Positions 16,986-24,387 of a DNA stretch of 64,000 nucleotides are shown in pieces; position 1 is the stretch's first letter, and each line of letters begins with the position of its first letter. The DNA is from Demequina zhanjiangensis (GTDB lineage: Bacteria; Actinomycetota; Actinomycetes; Actinomycetales; Demequinaceae), in the NCBI RefSeq assembly GCF_030418315.1, contig NZ_JAUHPV010000004.1, positions 248,001-312,000 on the forward strand, read 5' to 3'. Below the pieces are notes generated by a model, which saw only the letters and a list, made by a program, of their open reading frames with translations, made no database searches and was not told the origin of the DNA. Position numbers and translations under genes: made by a program.

Positions 16986-18005
16986 ATGCCTGACATCGGC
17001 GACGTCGCCCGCCTGGCGGGAGTCTCCAACGCGACCGTCTCCCGCGCGCTCAGCGGACGGGGGTCGGTGTCGCCGCGCACCCAGGAGCGGGTCAGGGAAG
17101 CCGCGCGCGAGCTCGGATATGCGGTCTCTGCGAACGCCTCCGGACTGGCGAGCGGCAAGACTGCGAACGTCGGCGTCGTCGTGCCGTTCCTCTCCCACTG
17201 GTTCTACACGGCCGTGATCGAGGGCGCCCAGGCCGAGCTCACCGCACACGGCTACGACGTCACGCTCTACAACCTCATGGGCTCGGGCGACGAGCGCAGG
17301 GGAGTGTTCGAGCGGTCGCTCGCGCGCAAGCGAGTCGACGCCGTGATCGCCGTCAGCCTTGAGCTCACCGATGACGAGCTGGGGCTGCTGCGCGCCGTCG
17401 GCAAGCCCGTCGTGGGGGTGGGTGGACCGCTGCCCGGCAGCCCGTCCGTCGCGATCGACGACGTGGCCGTCGCCCGGCTCGCGACCTCGCACCTGATCGC
17501 GCTCGGGCACCGCACCATCGCGCACCTCGGGGGCGACCCGGCCACCGAGCGTGACTTCCACGTGCCGTCCAACCGCAGGCAGGGCTACGAGGCCGCTCTC
17601 AACGCAGCGGGCATCCCCGTCGATCCGCAGCTGTTCCACCCGACCGACTTCACGATCGAATCCGGCTACGCCTCCGCCAAGCGCATGTTCGCCGACCCCG
17701 ACCACGTGCCCACCGCGATCGTCGCCGCGTCCGACGAGATGGCGATCGGCGCGCTCCTCGCTGCCCGGGATCTGGGCGTGCGTGTGCCGCAGGACCTCTC
17801 GATCGTCGGCATCGATGGGCACGGGCTCGCCGAGTTCTTCGGCCTCACGACCGTCGCGCAGTATCCCGAGCGGCAGGGCAAGGCCGCGGCGGAGGCGGTG
17901 ATGCGCATGATGGACGGCGACGCATCGGAACCGACGCTCGCGCCCGTCGAGTTCGACCTCGTGGTCAGGTCCTCGACGGCGCGGCCTGCACGCTCCGAGC
18001 GCTGA
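16986..18005 (+). CDS. LacI-family transcriptional regulator (GH13 locus)
   Basis: A 339-residue regulator. The N-terminal helix-turn-helix is DIGDVARLAGVSNATVSRALSG and the hinge helix is ANASGLASGKT. The periplasmic-binding-like sugar domain spans residues 60-335 (VGVVVPFLSHWFYTAVIEGAQ; IVGIDGHGLAEFFGLTTV). It probably represses the GH13 gene through the two sites at 15031 and 15133. ATG 16986 is preferred for its strong AGGAGGGGAGG. It differs clearly from the LacI protein at 57251. Confidence 0.92.
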   Translation: MPDIGDVARLAGVSNATVSRALSGRGSVSPRTQERVREAARELGYAVSANASGLASGKTANVGVVVPFLSHWFYTAVIEGAQAELTAHGYDVTLYNLMGSGDERRGVFERSLARKRVDAVIAVSLELTDDELGLLRAVGKPVVGVGGPLPGSPSVAIDDVAVARLATSHLIALGHRTIAHLGGDPATERDFHVPSNRRQGYEAALNAAGIPVDPQLFHPTDFTIESGYASAKRMFADPDHVPTAIVAASDEMAIGALLAARDLGVRVPQDLSIVGIDGHGLAEFFGLTTVAQYPERQGKAAAEAVMRMMDGDASEPTLAPVEFDLVVRSSTARPARSER

Positions 18006-18126
18006 CCGGGGCACGCCGCACGGCTGCTTCCTTGCGCCGGCCTTGTGCTCGCCGGGCCGCCCGGCGTGTCGTGCGATCCTGCGTCGGGCCTGGTCTGCGC
18101 GCTTGACGTGTGCCTATCGTGCAGGC

Positions 18127-19491
18127 ATGGTCCCCGCCATTCGAGTTCCTCGCCGCGCGCAGTTCGCCGCCGTGGCGGCTGTCGCGGCGCTGGCCCTTAC
18201 CGCGTGCACGCCTGACGAGCCAGCGCCGACGCCTTCGACCAGCGCCCCGACCGAGCCAGTGGTCACCGCAGCGCCGTCGGAGTCGCAGTCCGCCGCGCCA
18301 GCGCCGATGGCGATCGGTGAGCTCGCCTCCGTGCCGCTGACGGTCGCCGACGGCGTCGACCCCGGGCCCGCGCAGGGGCGGTCGGTGAACCTCCCCGAGG
18401 GCTGGAGCGCCGAGGTGTGGACGGCCATCCCGGATGCGCGACTTGCCGCCTGGACCCCGGACGGTCGGTTGCTTGTCTCCTCGGGTGACTTCGGCGTCGT
18501 CCACGTGCTGACGCCGGGTCAGGGGGGTGAGGCGCCTGCGTCGTCGGTCATGCTGGACGGGCTCCGCAGCCCGCAGGGCCTTGCGTTCACGGATGACGGG
18601 GCGACCCTCGTGGTCGGCGAGTCGGACCGGCTGGTCGCGTACGACTACGCCGCGGGGGTCGCCTCTAACCCGCGCGTGATCCTCGACGGGCTGCCGTCGA
18701 ACGGCCACGGGGCGAAGGCGGTCGCGATCTCGGAGGGCACCGTGTACTACAGCCTCGGTTCGCGCTCCAATCGCGAGCCGGCGGAGCGCGAGGCGAACCC
18801 CGAGCGGGCCGCCGTCGGGGCCGTGGGGCTCGATGGCTCAGGGAACCGTGTCTTCGCACGAGGGGTCCGCAACGGCTTCGCGCTCGACTTCGCGCCCGAC
18901 GGCACCTTGTTCGTCGCCGTGAACCAGATGGATAACCTGCCGTACCCGTTCCAGGACGACTCGGGGCGCTTCGGCGAGGTATTCACCGAGTTCGTGAACG
19001 ACAACCCGGTGGAGCAGCTGACGCGCCTTACCGACGGCATCGACCTGGGCTGGCCGCTGTGCGTCCCTGATTCGCGGGATGGCGTCACCGACGTGCCGTA
19101 CGTGCCGGACGCGGAGTTCAACGCCGACGGCTCGCGGCTCGACTGCGGCGCCCTGCCGGCCACGCAGGTGGGGCTGCCCGCGCACAGTGCGCCGCTCGGG
19201 ATGACCTTCACGCACGACACCGCGCTTGCCGACGTGCTCGGCGCCGGTGCGCTCGTCGGCGCGCATGGATCGTGGAACCGCACCCCGCCGCAGGAGCCCT
19301 ACGTCGCCTTCGCTCCCTGGGATGACGCGACGGCGACGCTCGGCGCGGCGCAGTACCTGATGACGGGTTTCCAGGACGATGGCGGTGCGCGGTGGGGTCG
19401 GCCGGTGATGCCGGTAGTCGGCCCGGACGGGTCGGTGTACGTGACCGACGATCACGCCGGGCTGGTCTACCGGCTGACCCCCGGCCCCTAG
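18127..19491 (+). CDS. PQQ-dependent sugar dehydrogenase-like lipoprotein
   Basis: A 454-residue exported protein. The signal peptide ends in the lipobox LTAC (LALTACTPDE), followed by a Pro/Thr/Ser-rich linker. Residues about 85-450 are a six-bladed propeller of the soluble glucose dehydrogenase/sorbosone dehydrogenase family (LRSPQGLAFTDDG, FALDFAPDGTLFVAVNQMDN, GAHGSWNRTPP, VYVTDDHAGLVYRLTPG). PQQ and Ca2+ would be cofactors; the sugar is not identifiable. TATCGT (18115-18120) sits 6 nt before ATG 18127 and there is no Shine-Dalgarno, so it is probably leaderless. A 41-bp repeat array starts 4 nt after the stop. Confidence 0.85.
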   Translation: MVPAIRVPRRAQFAAVAAVAALALTACTPDEPAPTPSTSAPTEPVVTAAPSESQSAAPAPMAIGELASVPLTVADGVDPGPAQGRSVNLPEGWSAEVWTAIPDARLAAWTPDGRLLVSSGDFGVVHVLTPGQGGEAPASSVMLDGLRSPQGLAFTDDGATLVVGESDRLVAYDYAAGVASNPRVILDGLPSNGHGAKAVAISEGTVYYSLGSRSNREPAEREANPERAAVGAVGLDGSGNRVFARGVRNGFALDFAPDGTLFVAVNQMDNLPYPFQDDSGRFGEVFTEFVNDNPVEQLTRLTDGIDLGWPLCVPDSRDGVTDVPYVPDAEFNADGSRLDCGALPATQVGLPAHSAPLGMTFTHDTALADVLGAGALVGAHGSWNRTPPQEPYVAFAPWDDATATLGAAQYLMTGFQDDGGARWGRPVMPVVGPDGSVYVTDDHAGLVYRLTPGP

Positions 19492-19494
19492 CGA

Positions 19495-19647
19495 AGCGGG
19501 TCGCTCACCGTCGCTTTCGCGCCGGTTCGGCGCGTTGCGGGTCACTGACCGTCGCTTTCGCGCCGGTCTCGCAGGTTGCGGGTCACCCACCGTCGCTTTC
19601 GCGCCGGTTCGGCTCCTCGCGGGTCACTCAGCGCCGCCGGGCTCGCC
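19495..19647 (+). repeat. Array B of the 41-bp-period 3' repeat family (four units)
   Basis: The units start GGGTCRC at 19498, 19539, 19580 and 19621, an exact 41-nt period. Each full unit reads GGGTCRCTSACCG, TCGCTTTCGCGCCGG, then a variable part ending TTGC or TCGC. The first unit is preceded by CGAAGC, and the last is a terminal form with CAGCGCCGCCGGG. It starts 4 nt after the dehydrogenase stop. Confidence 0.85.
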
Positions 19648-19747
19648 AGGTTCACCTGCCGTCCACCTGCGCATGGCAGGCTGTGCGGCAGAAGCCGCCG
19701 ACGCCCGTCTTGCCCTCGGACCGGCGCGGCCCGAGAGGAGTCCGACG

Positions 19748-20152
19748 ATGAGCGACAAGCCCGCAGTGCTGTTCCTGTGCGTGAAGAACGGCGGGAAGTC
19801 CCAGATGGCCCTGGGCCTGTTCCTGCACTACGCGGGAGACCGCGCAGTCGCGTGGTCCGGCGGCTCCGAGCCTGCCGACCAGCTCAACGCGAAGGCAGTC
19901 GCCGCGATGGCCGCGCACGGCATCGACATCTCGCACGAGTACCCCAAGCCCTGGACGGACGACAGGATCAAGGCGGCCGACGTCGTCGTCACCATGGGCT
20001 GCGGCGACACGTGCCCGTACTTCCCCGGTCGACGCTACGAGGACTGGGCGATCGCGCCCGCCGACACCGAGGATCAACTCAAGGAGATCGACGGGCGTGT
20101 GCGCGAGCTGATGCTCAGCCTGGGCCTGGAGCCGGGCGACCCCGTCGCCTGA
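19748..20152 (+). CDS. Low-molecular-weight phosphatase / ArsC-like arsenate reductase
   Basis: A 134-residue protein with the LMW protein tyrosine phosphatase fold. The phosphate loop is LFLCVKNGGKSQMA: the nucleophile Cys11 is present, but the residue normally Arg in C-x5-R-S is Lys17. Cys at VVTMGCGDTCPYFPG gives the second and third cysteines expected of thioredoxin- or mycoredoxin-linked arsenate reductases. A role in arsenate reduction is likely but unproven; no arsR or efflux gene is nearby. ATG 19748 follows GAGAGGAG. It is flanked on both sides by 41-bp repeat arrays. Confidence 0.8.
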   Translation: MSDKPAVLFLCVKNGGKSQMALGLFLHYAGDRAVAWSGGSEPADQLNAKAVAAMAAHGIDISHEYPKPWTDDRIKAADVVVTMGCGDTCPYFPGRRYEDWAIAPADTEDQLKEIDGRVRELMLSLGLEPGDPVA

Positions 20153-20158
20153 CCCCTC

Positions 20159-20270
20159 CGAAGCGGGTCGCTCAGCGTCGCTTTCGCGCCGCTTCCGCTC
20201 GTTGCGGGTCACTGAGCGTCGCTCTCGCGCCGCTTCGCACGCTTCCGGGTTGCTCAGCGCCGCCCGGTCT
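20159..20270 (+). repeat. Array C of the 41-bp-period 3' repeat family (three units)
   Basis: The units start GGGTYRC at 20165, 20206 and 20247, again a 41-nt period. The first is preceded by CGAAGC and the last is the terminal form CAGCGCCGCCCGG. The array begins 7 nt after the ArsC stop, and its end overlaps the last codons of the convergent NYN-domain gene (stop at 20254). Confidence 0.85.
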
Positions 20271-20994
20271 GCTTCCGGCGCACATACGCGTTCGGCGACT
20301 TGCCCTCGCCCGCAGAGCGCGACTCGACCTGATAGTCGGGGTGCGCCTTCATCAGGTCGGTGAGCTTGCTGTATCCCCAGGTGCGGGAGTCGAAGTCGGA
20401 AGCGAGCCGCGACAGGTTGCTGCCGACGGTGCCCAACTGAGCCCAGCCGTCGTCCCCTCCGGCAGCCTCGACTGCCTCGGTGAGCAACTTGGTGAGCGCC
20501 TTGTCGTTCTTGAGGGACGACGACGCGCTCTCCTTGGGGGGAGCGGTGGGGGTCTCGAGGTTCTCGACGTAGATGAAGGTGTCGCACGCGGCGACGAACG
20601 GCTTGGGGGTCTTGCGCTCGCCGAAGCCGTAGACGGTGAGGCCCTGTTCGCGGATGCGCGCGGCGAGGCGGGTGAAGTCGCTGTCGCTGGAGACGAGGCA
20701 GAAGCCGTCGAGGTTGCCGGAGTGCAGCAGGTCCATGGCGTCGATGATGAGTGCGCTGTCGGTGGCGTTCTTGCCTGTGGTGTAGCTGAACTGCTGGATC
20801 GGCTGGACGGAGTGCTCGAGGAGCGTCGCCTTCCAGGATCCGAGCTGGGTGGAGGTCCAGTCGCCGTAGGCGCGGCGAACGCCGGCGGTGCCGTACTTGG
20901 CGATCTCGGCGAGCAGGCGCTCGAGGTGCTTGGCTCCCGCGTTGTCGGCGTCGATCAGGACTGCCAGGCGTGCGGTGCCGGTCGGCTCTGCCAT
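20254..20994 (-). CDS. NYN-domain protein with C-terminal OST-HTH/LOTUS-like domain
   Basis: A 246-residue protein. Residues about 8-150 form a NYN (PIN-like) nuclease fold: RLAVLIDADNAG, TDSALIIDAMDLLHSG and LVSSDSDFTRLAARIREQG place the metal-binding aspartates. Residues about 170-245 look like an OST-HTH/LOTUS RNA-binding module (WAQLGTVGSNLSRLASDFDSRTWGYSKLTDLMKA). A role as an RNA-binding or cleaving factor is inferred from the family. ATG 20994 has GAAAGGATC upstream; the longer frame to 21105 would overlap the catE promoter. Its C-terminal codons lie in the 41-bp repeat array. Confidence 0.88.
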   Translation of the reverse strand: MAEPTGTARLAVLIDADNAGAKHLERLLAEIAKYGTAGVRRAYGDWTSTQLGSWKATLLEHSVQPIQQFSYTTGKNATDSALIIDAMDLLHSGNLDGFCLVSSDSDFTRLAARIREQGLTVYGFGERKTPKPFVAACDTFIYVENLETPTAPPKESASSSLKNDKALTKLLTEAVEAAGGDDGWAQLGTVGSNLSRLASDFDSRTWGYSKLTDLMKAHPDYQVESRSAGEGKSPNAYVRRKQTGRR

Positions 20995-21089
20995 GGTGGA
21001 TCCTTTCGTGGGTCTGGTGTCGAGACTAGACCCGGCACGGGCGTCGTCCCTGTTCGCGCGGCCTGTCGAGCAGTGTCTGCGATAGATAC

Positions 21090-21118
21090 TTGTAGGTACA
21101 ACCAAATTGATGTATGTT
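21090..21118 (+). promoter_or_regulatory. Probable promoter and operator of the catE-like operon
   Basis: -35 TTGTAG (21090-21095), a 17-nt spacer and -10 TATGTT (21113-21118). The -35 lies inside TTGTAGGTACAA (21090-21101), a perfect 5-bp inverted repeat with a GG centre that could bind a MarR- or DUF24-type sensor. Confidence 0.5.
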
Positions 21119-21169
21119 CGTCACCAGAGGCGCCCGCACCGGGCGCGAGAGACACGAAGGACCCGCATC

Positions 21170-22087
21170 ATGACGAACCAGACCACCACCGATCAGATCC
21201 TCTCCGCAGACACCACCATGGGCGCCGTCACCCTCCGTGTCGGCGACCTCGAGGAGATGTCCAGCTACTACACGCAGGCCTTCGCCATGGAGGCGCTCGA
21301 GGAGGCGACCCGCGGCCGCGAGGTTCACCGCGTCCTCGGTCGCGGCACGACTCCGCTCGTCCGCCTGATCCACACGCCCGACCTCCCCGGCGTCGACCCC
21401 CGCCAGGCCGGCCTGTTCCACACCGCCTTCCTGTTCGACACCCCGGAGAGCCTCTCCGCGACCGTCTACCGCGCCGCGCAGGACCCCCGCAGCCGCTTCG
21501 CCGGCTCGAGCGACCACCTGGTCAGCGAGGCCTTCTACTTCACCGACCCCGAGGGCAACGGCGTCGAGCTCTACACCGACCGCCCCCGCGAGACGTGGCG
21601 CCGCAGCGGCAACCAGATCGCGATGGACACCATCTACCTGGACCCGAACGCCTACCTCCAGAAGCACCTCACCGAGGAGACCGTGGCCGCGGGTCCGTCG
21701 CTCGCCGGCACCGTCGGCCACGTCCACCTGCAGGTGGGCGACGTGGCGACCGCCAAGGCGTTCTACGTCGACTCGCTCGGCTTCGAGACCACCCAGGCCG
21801 ACTACCCGGGCGCGCTCTTCGCGTCGGCCGGCGGCTACCACCACCACATCGCGATGAACACGTGGAACAGCAGGGGAGCGGGCCCGCGCGCGGCCAGCCT
21901 GGGCCTGGGCGACGTCTCCATCACCCTGCCGACGCGCGAGGACCTGGACGCGCTCACCGTCCGCCTGCGCGACAAGAAGATCGACTTCGACGCCGACGGC
22001 CGCTCCGTCTCCGTCAAGGACCCGTGGGGCACGAACGTCACGCTCGCGCTGCCCGACGTCACCACCGACGAGCTGATGGCTCGATGA
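21170..22087 (+). CDS. catE: VOC-family catechol-2,3-dioxygenase (CatE/MhqO-like)
   Basis: A 305-residue two-domain vicinal-oxygen-chelate protein closely patterned on Bacillus CatE. The first module is VTLRVGDLEEMSSYY... followed by SDHLVSEAFYFTDPEGNGVELY, and the second is GHVHLQVGDVATAKAFYVDSLGF followed by GGYHHHIAMN. The metal ligands would be His of GHVHLQV, His of YHHHIA and a late Glu/Asp. The family extradiol-cleaves catechols and takes part in quinone resistance. It is coupled to the MhqD-like hydrolase by ATGA and then to an LLM oxidoreductase. Confidence 0.9.
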   Translation: MTNQTTTDQILSADTTMGAVTLRVGDLEEMSSYYTQAFAMEALEEATRGREVHRVLGRGTTPLVRLIHTPDLPGVDPRQAGLFHTAFLFDTPESLSATVYRAAQDPRSRFAGSSDHLVSEAFYFTDPEGNGVELYTDRPRETWRRSGNQIAMDTIYLDPNAYLQKHLTEETVAAGPSLAGTVGHVHLQVGDVATAKAFYVDSLGFETTQADYPGALFASAGGYHHHIAMNTWNSRGAGPRAASLGLGDVSITLPTREDLDALTVRLRDKKIDFDADGRSVSVKDPWGTNVTLALPDVTTDELMAR

Positions 22088-22728
22088 CGGCCATCACCGA
22101 GGCGATCCGGTCGTCCGACGCTGCTGGCGCCGACGACCGCTCGCCGGTCCTCCTGCTCCTGCACGGCTTCGGCTCGCACGAGCGCGACCTCGTCGGCCTC
22201 GTCCCGCACGTCGGGTGGGGTCGACGCTGGGCCTCGCTCCGTGCACCGGTTCCCGCCGGTGCCGGCGCAGCCTGGTTCCCCATCACGCGCCCCGGCAACC
22301 CCGACGCTGCACCAGTCGAGGCCGCGACCGACGCGATCTGGGCCTGGGTGGACGCCAACCTGGGGGCTGACACCCCCGTCGTCCCTCTCGGCTTCTCGCA
22401 GGGCGGGCTCATGGCGAGCCAGCTCCTGCGCTCGCGGCCCGAGCGGGTCCCTGCGGCCGTCGTCCTCGGGGGCTTCGTGCTGGGGCACCCACAGCCCGGT
22501 GACACGGCGCTGCGTGACGCAGCCAAGCCCGTCTTCTGGGGCCGCGGCGCCGACGACCTGGTCATCGCGCCCGGCGCCGTCGACCGGACCGCCGAGTTCC
22601 TCCCGGAGCACTCCGCACTGCAGGCGCGCGTCTACCCCGGACTCGCTCACGGGATCGACGCGGCCGAGCTCGCCGACGTGCGCGAGTTCCTCGCCGCCGT
22701 GCCAGAGCTGCAGTCGCAGGACGCGTGA
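22084..22728 (+). CDS. Alpha/beta hydrolase (MhqD-like phospholipase/carboxylesterase)
   Basis: A 214-residue alpha/beta hydrolase. The oxyanion region is LLLLHGFGSHERDLVGL, the nucleophile Ser is in PLGFSQGGLMA, the Asp is in GRGADDLVI and the His in GLAHGID. It matches carboxylesterases found beside ring-cleaving dioxygenases (mhqO-mhqD in Bacillus). ATG 22084 overlaps the dioxygenase stop by 4 nt, and its own stop overlaps the LLM start, so all three are translated together. The substrate may be a ring-cleavage product (inference). Confidence 0.88.
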   Translation: MTAITEAIRSSDAAGADDRSPVLLLLHGFGSHERDLVGLVPHVGWGRRWASLRAPVPAGAGAAWFPITRPGNPDAAPVEAATDAIWAWVDANLGADTPVVPLGFSQGGLMASQLLRSRPERVPAAVVLGGFVLGHPQPGDTALRDAAKPVFWGRGADDLVIAPGAVDRTAEFLPEHSALQARVYPGLAHGIDAAELADVREFLAAVPELQSQDA

Positions 22729-23774
22729 TGTCGCTCGACAACCCGTTCGAGATCGGCATCTTCACCTTCGGCGAGCTCACCCGCGACGCCGATGGGAGGC
22801 CGATCGCGCCCGCGACCCGGCTGAAGGACCTGCTCGAATGGGCGCGCGTCGCCGACCAGGCGGGGCTCGACGTGTTCGGGGTCGGCGAGCATCACCGTGA
22901 GGACTTCGCGGTGTCGTCGCCCCAGATGGTGCTCGCCGCCGCCGCAGCCCAGACCGAGCAGATCCGCCTCACCAGCACCGTCACGGTGCTGTCCAGCTCC
23001 GACCCGGTGCGGATCCACGAGGACTTCGCGACGCTCGACCAGCTCTCGGGCGGGCGCGCCGAGATCACCGCGGGGCGCGGCGCGTACACCGAGTCGTTCC
23101 CTCTGTTCGGGCAGGAGCTCGAGCGCTACGACGAGTACTTCGAGGACCGTCTGGATCTGCTGCTTGCGATCCGCGACCAGGAGTCCGTGACGTGGGAGGG
23201 GTCCACGCGTGCGCCGCTGAGGGGCGCGGGCGTGTGGCCCCGACCGTTCCAGGAGAAGCTGCCGGTGTGGCTCGCCGTGGGCGGGACCCCCGCGTCGGTG
23301 GTGCGCGCGGGAGTGCTCGGCCTGCCGCTGTATCTCGCGATCTTGGGTGAGCCCGCGCGCTTCGCGCCGTTCGTCGAGCTCTACCAGCGGGCCGCCGCTC
23401 AGGCGGGGCGCGAGCCGAACCGCGTCGGCGTCACCTCGCACTTCTACGTGGAGAAGACCTCGCAGGGTGCGCGCGACACCTTCTACCCGCATTACTCCTC
23501 GTACATCGCGCAGAACATGCCTCGTGCCGGACGGCTGGACCACGCAGGCTTCGAGGCCTGGGCCTCACCCCAAGGGGCGCTCTTCGCCGGCAGCCCGGCG
23601 GAGATCGTCGACAAGATCCTGTGGGAGCACGAGGTGCTCGGCCACACGCGTTTCCTCGCACAGGTGGGGCTCGGCGGACTCGGTCAGGCGCAGACCCTGC
23701 GGTCCATCGAGCTGCTTGCGACCGAGGTGTTGCCGGAGGTTCGGTCGGCGCTCAGCGCGGCGCGGGTGGCCTGA
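22728..23774 (+). CDS. LLM-class flavin-dependent oxidoreductase
   Basis: A 348-residue luciferase-like monooxygenase-fold flavoenzyme: [66 protein letters not shown] and ILWEHEVLGHTRFL follow the family. It may use FMN or F420; the sequence alone does not decide. ATG 22728 overlaps the hydrolase stop as TGATG. It is a paralogue of the LLM protein at 29704, sharing the ESFPLFG segment and its surroundings. Confidence 0.9.
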   Translation: MSLDNPFEIGIFTFGELTRDADGRPIAPATRLKDLLEWARVADQAGLDVFGVGEHHREDFAVSSPQMVLAAAAAQTEQIRLTSTVTVLSSSDPVRIHEDFATLDQLSGGRAEITAGRGAYTESFPLFGQELERYDEYFEDRLDLLLAIRDQESVTWEGSTRAPLRGAGVWPRPFQEKLPVWLAVGGTPASVVRAGVLGLPLYLAILGEPARFAPFVELYQRAAAQAGREPNRVGVTSHFYVEKTSQGARDTFYPHYSSYIAQNMPRAGRLDHAGFEAWASPQGALFAGSPAEIVDKILWEHEVLGHTRFLAQVGLGGLGQAQTLRSIELLATEVLPEVRSALSAARVA

Positions 23775-23801
23775 GGCGGTCAGGGGCGTGAGGCGCTGCG
23801 G

Positions 23802-24257
23802 TCAGCAGTCGAACTCGACGGTGTCCTCGGTGGTGTTGCCGTCCGAGACGCCCCACGGTTCCCAGTAGACGACGTTCATCAGCCTCGCGCCGCCTGGGGT
23901 GTCGATCGCAACCGTGTCGTGGGTGACGGCTAGCCCGGAGTCGTCGACGGTGACGGTTCTCACCAGGAGGCCCGGCGTGTAGCTGTCGTGGCCCTCGTAT
24001 GGCTGGGTGCAGACGACTTCGGGCTCGGCGGTGGGTGCGGTGCCTGCACCTTGGAGCAGTGCCTTGCAGTTCCCTAGCGACGAGCTCAGATCGCACAATG
24101 CCGCGGTGTCTTCGCGCGCGTCGTACGCCCGTGCGATGAGCGACTCGGCTTCGGCCACCTCGGGGATCCGTGCGTCCGATCCGTCCGAGCATGCTGCGAG
24201 GCACACGGCTGCCGACGCCACGACGACGGCGCGCACGGCCCATCTGTTGACGCTCAT
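23802..24257 (-). CDS. Small secreted lipoprotein, function unknown
   Basis: A 151-residue protein with a signal peptide and lipobox LAAC (VCLAACSDGSD). The mature part has four further cysteines (two near the middle, one in VVCTQPY and a C-terminal Cys), which could form disulfides outside the cell. No family is recognised. ATG 24257 has GAGGGGGA upstream. It is convergent with the LLM gene and lies 130 nt downstream of the sigma-factor-linked membrane protein on the same strand, so it may belong to that stress unit. Confidence 0.7.
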   Translation of the reverse strand: MSVNRWAVRAVVVASAAVCLAACSDGSDARIPEVAEAESLIARAYDAREDTAALCDLSSSLGNCKALLQGAGTAPTAEPEVVCTQPYEGHDSYTPGLLVRTVTVDDSGLAVTHDTVAIDTPGGARLMNVVYWEPWGVSDGNTTEDTVEFDC

Positions 24258-24387
24258 TCGTATCCCCCTCGGAGCGAAGTAGTCCGCATCCGCGGTCGCC
24301 CCAGAAGGCACGCTACTCCCGTGAGATGCTCGCGGATTCGCGCCTAGTTGCCGAGCCGAGCGCGGAGCCGCCTCTTCCCGCGCAGTC

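Noticed and set aside
15219..18014. A 931-codon minus-strand frame opposite the GH13 and LacI genes
   Set aside because: It is antisense to two certain genes, has no RBS and no recognisable domain.
9733..20270. CRISPR array as an explanation of the 41-bp arrays
   Set aside because: Units are contiguous and nearly identical over their whole length, with no unique spacers, and no cas genes are present.
19576..22728. A 1050-codon plus-strand frame spanning ArsC, NYN and catE regions
   Set aside because: Most of it is out of frame with three better genes; only its end (from 22084) encodes the real hydrolase. The Arg/Ala/Gly-rich translation is typical of shadow frames at high GC.
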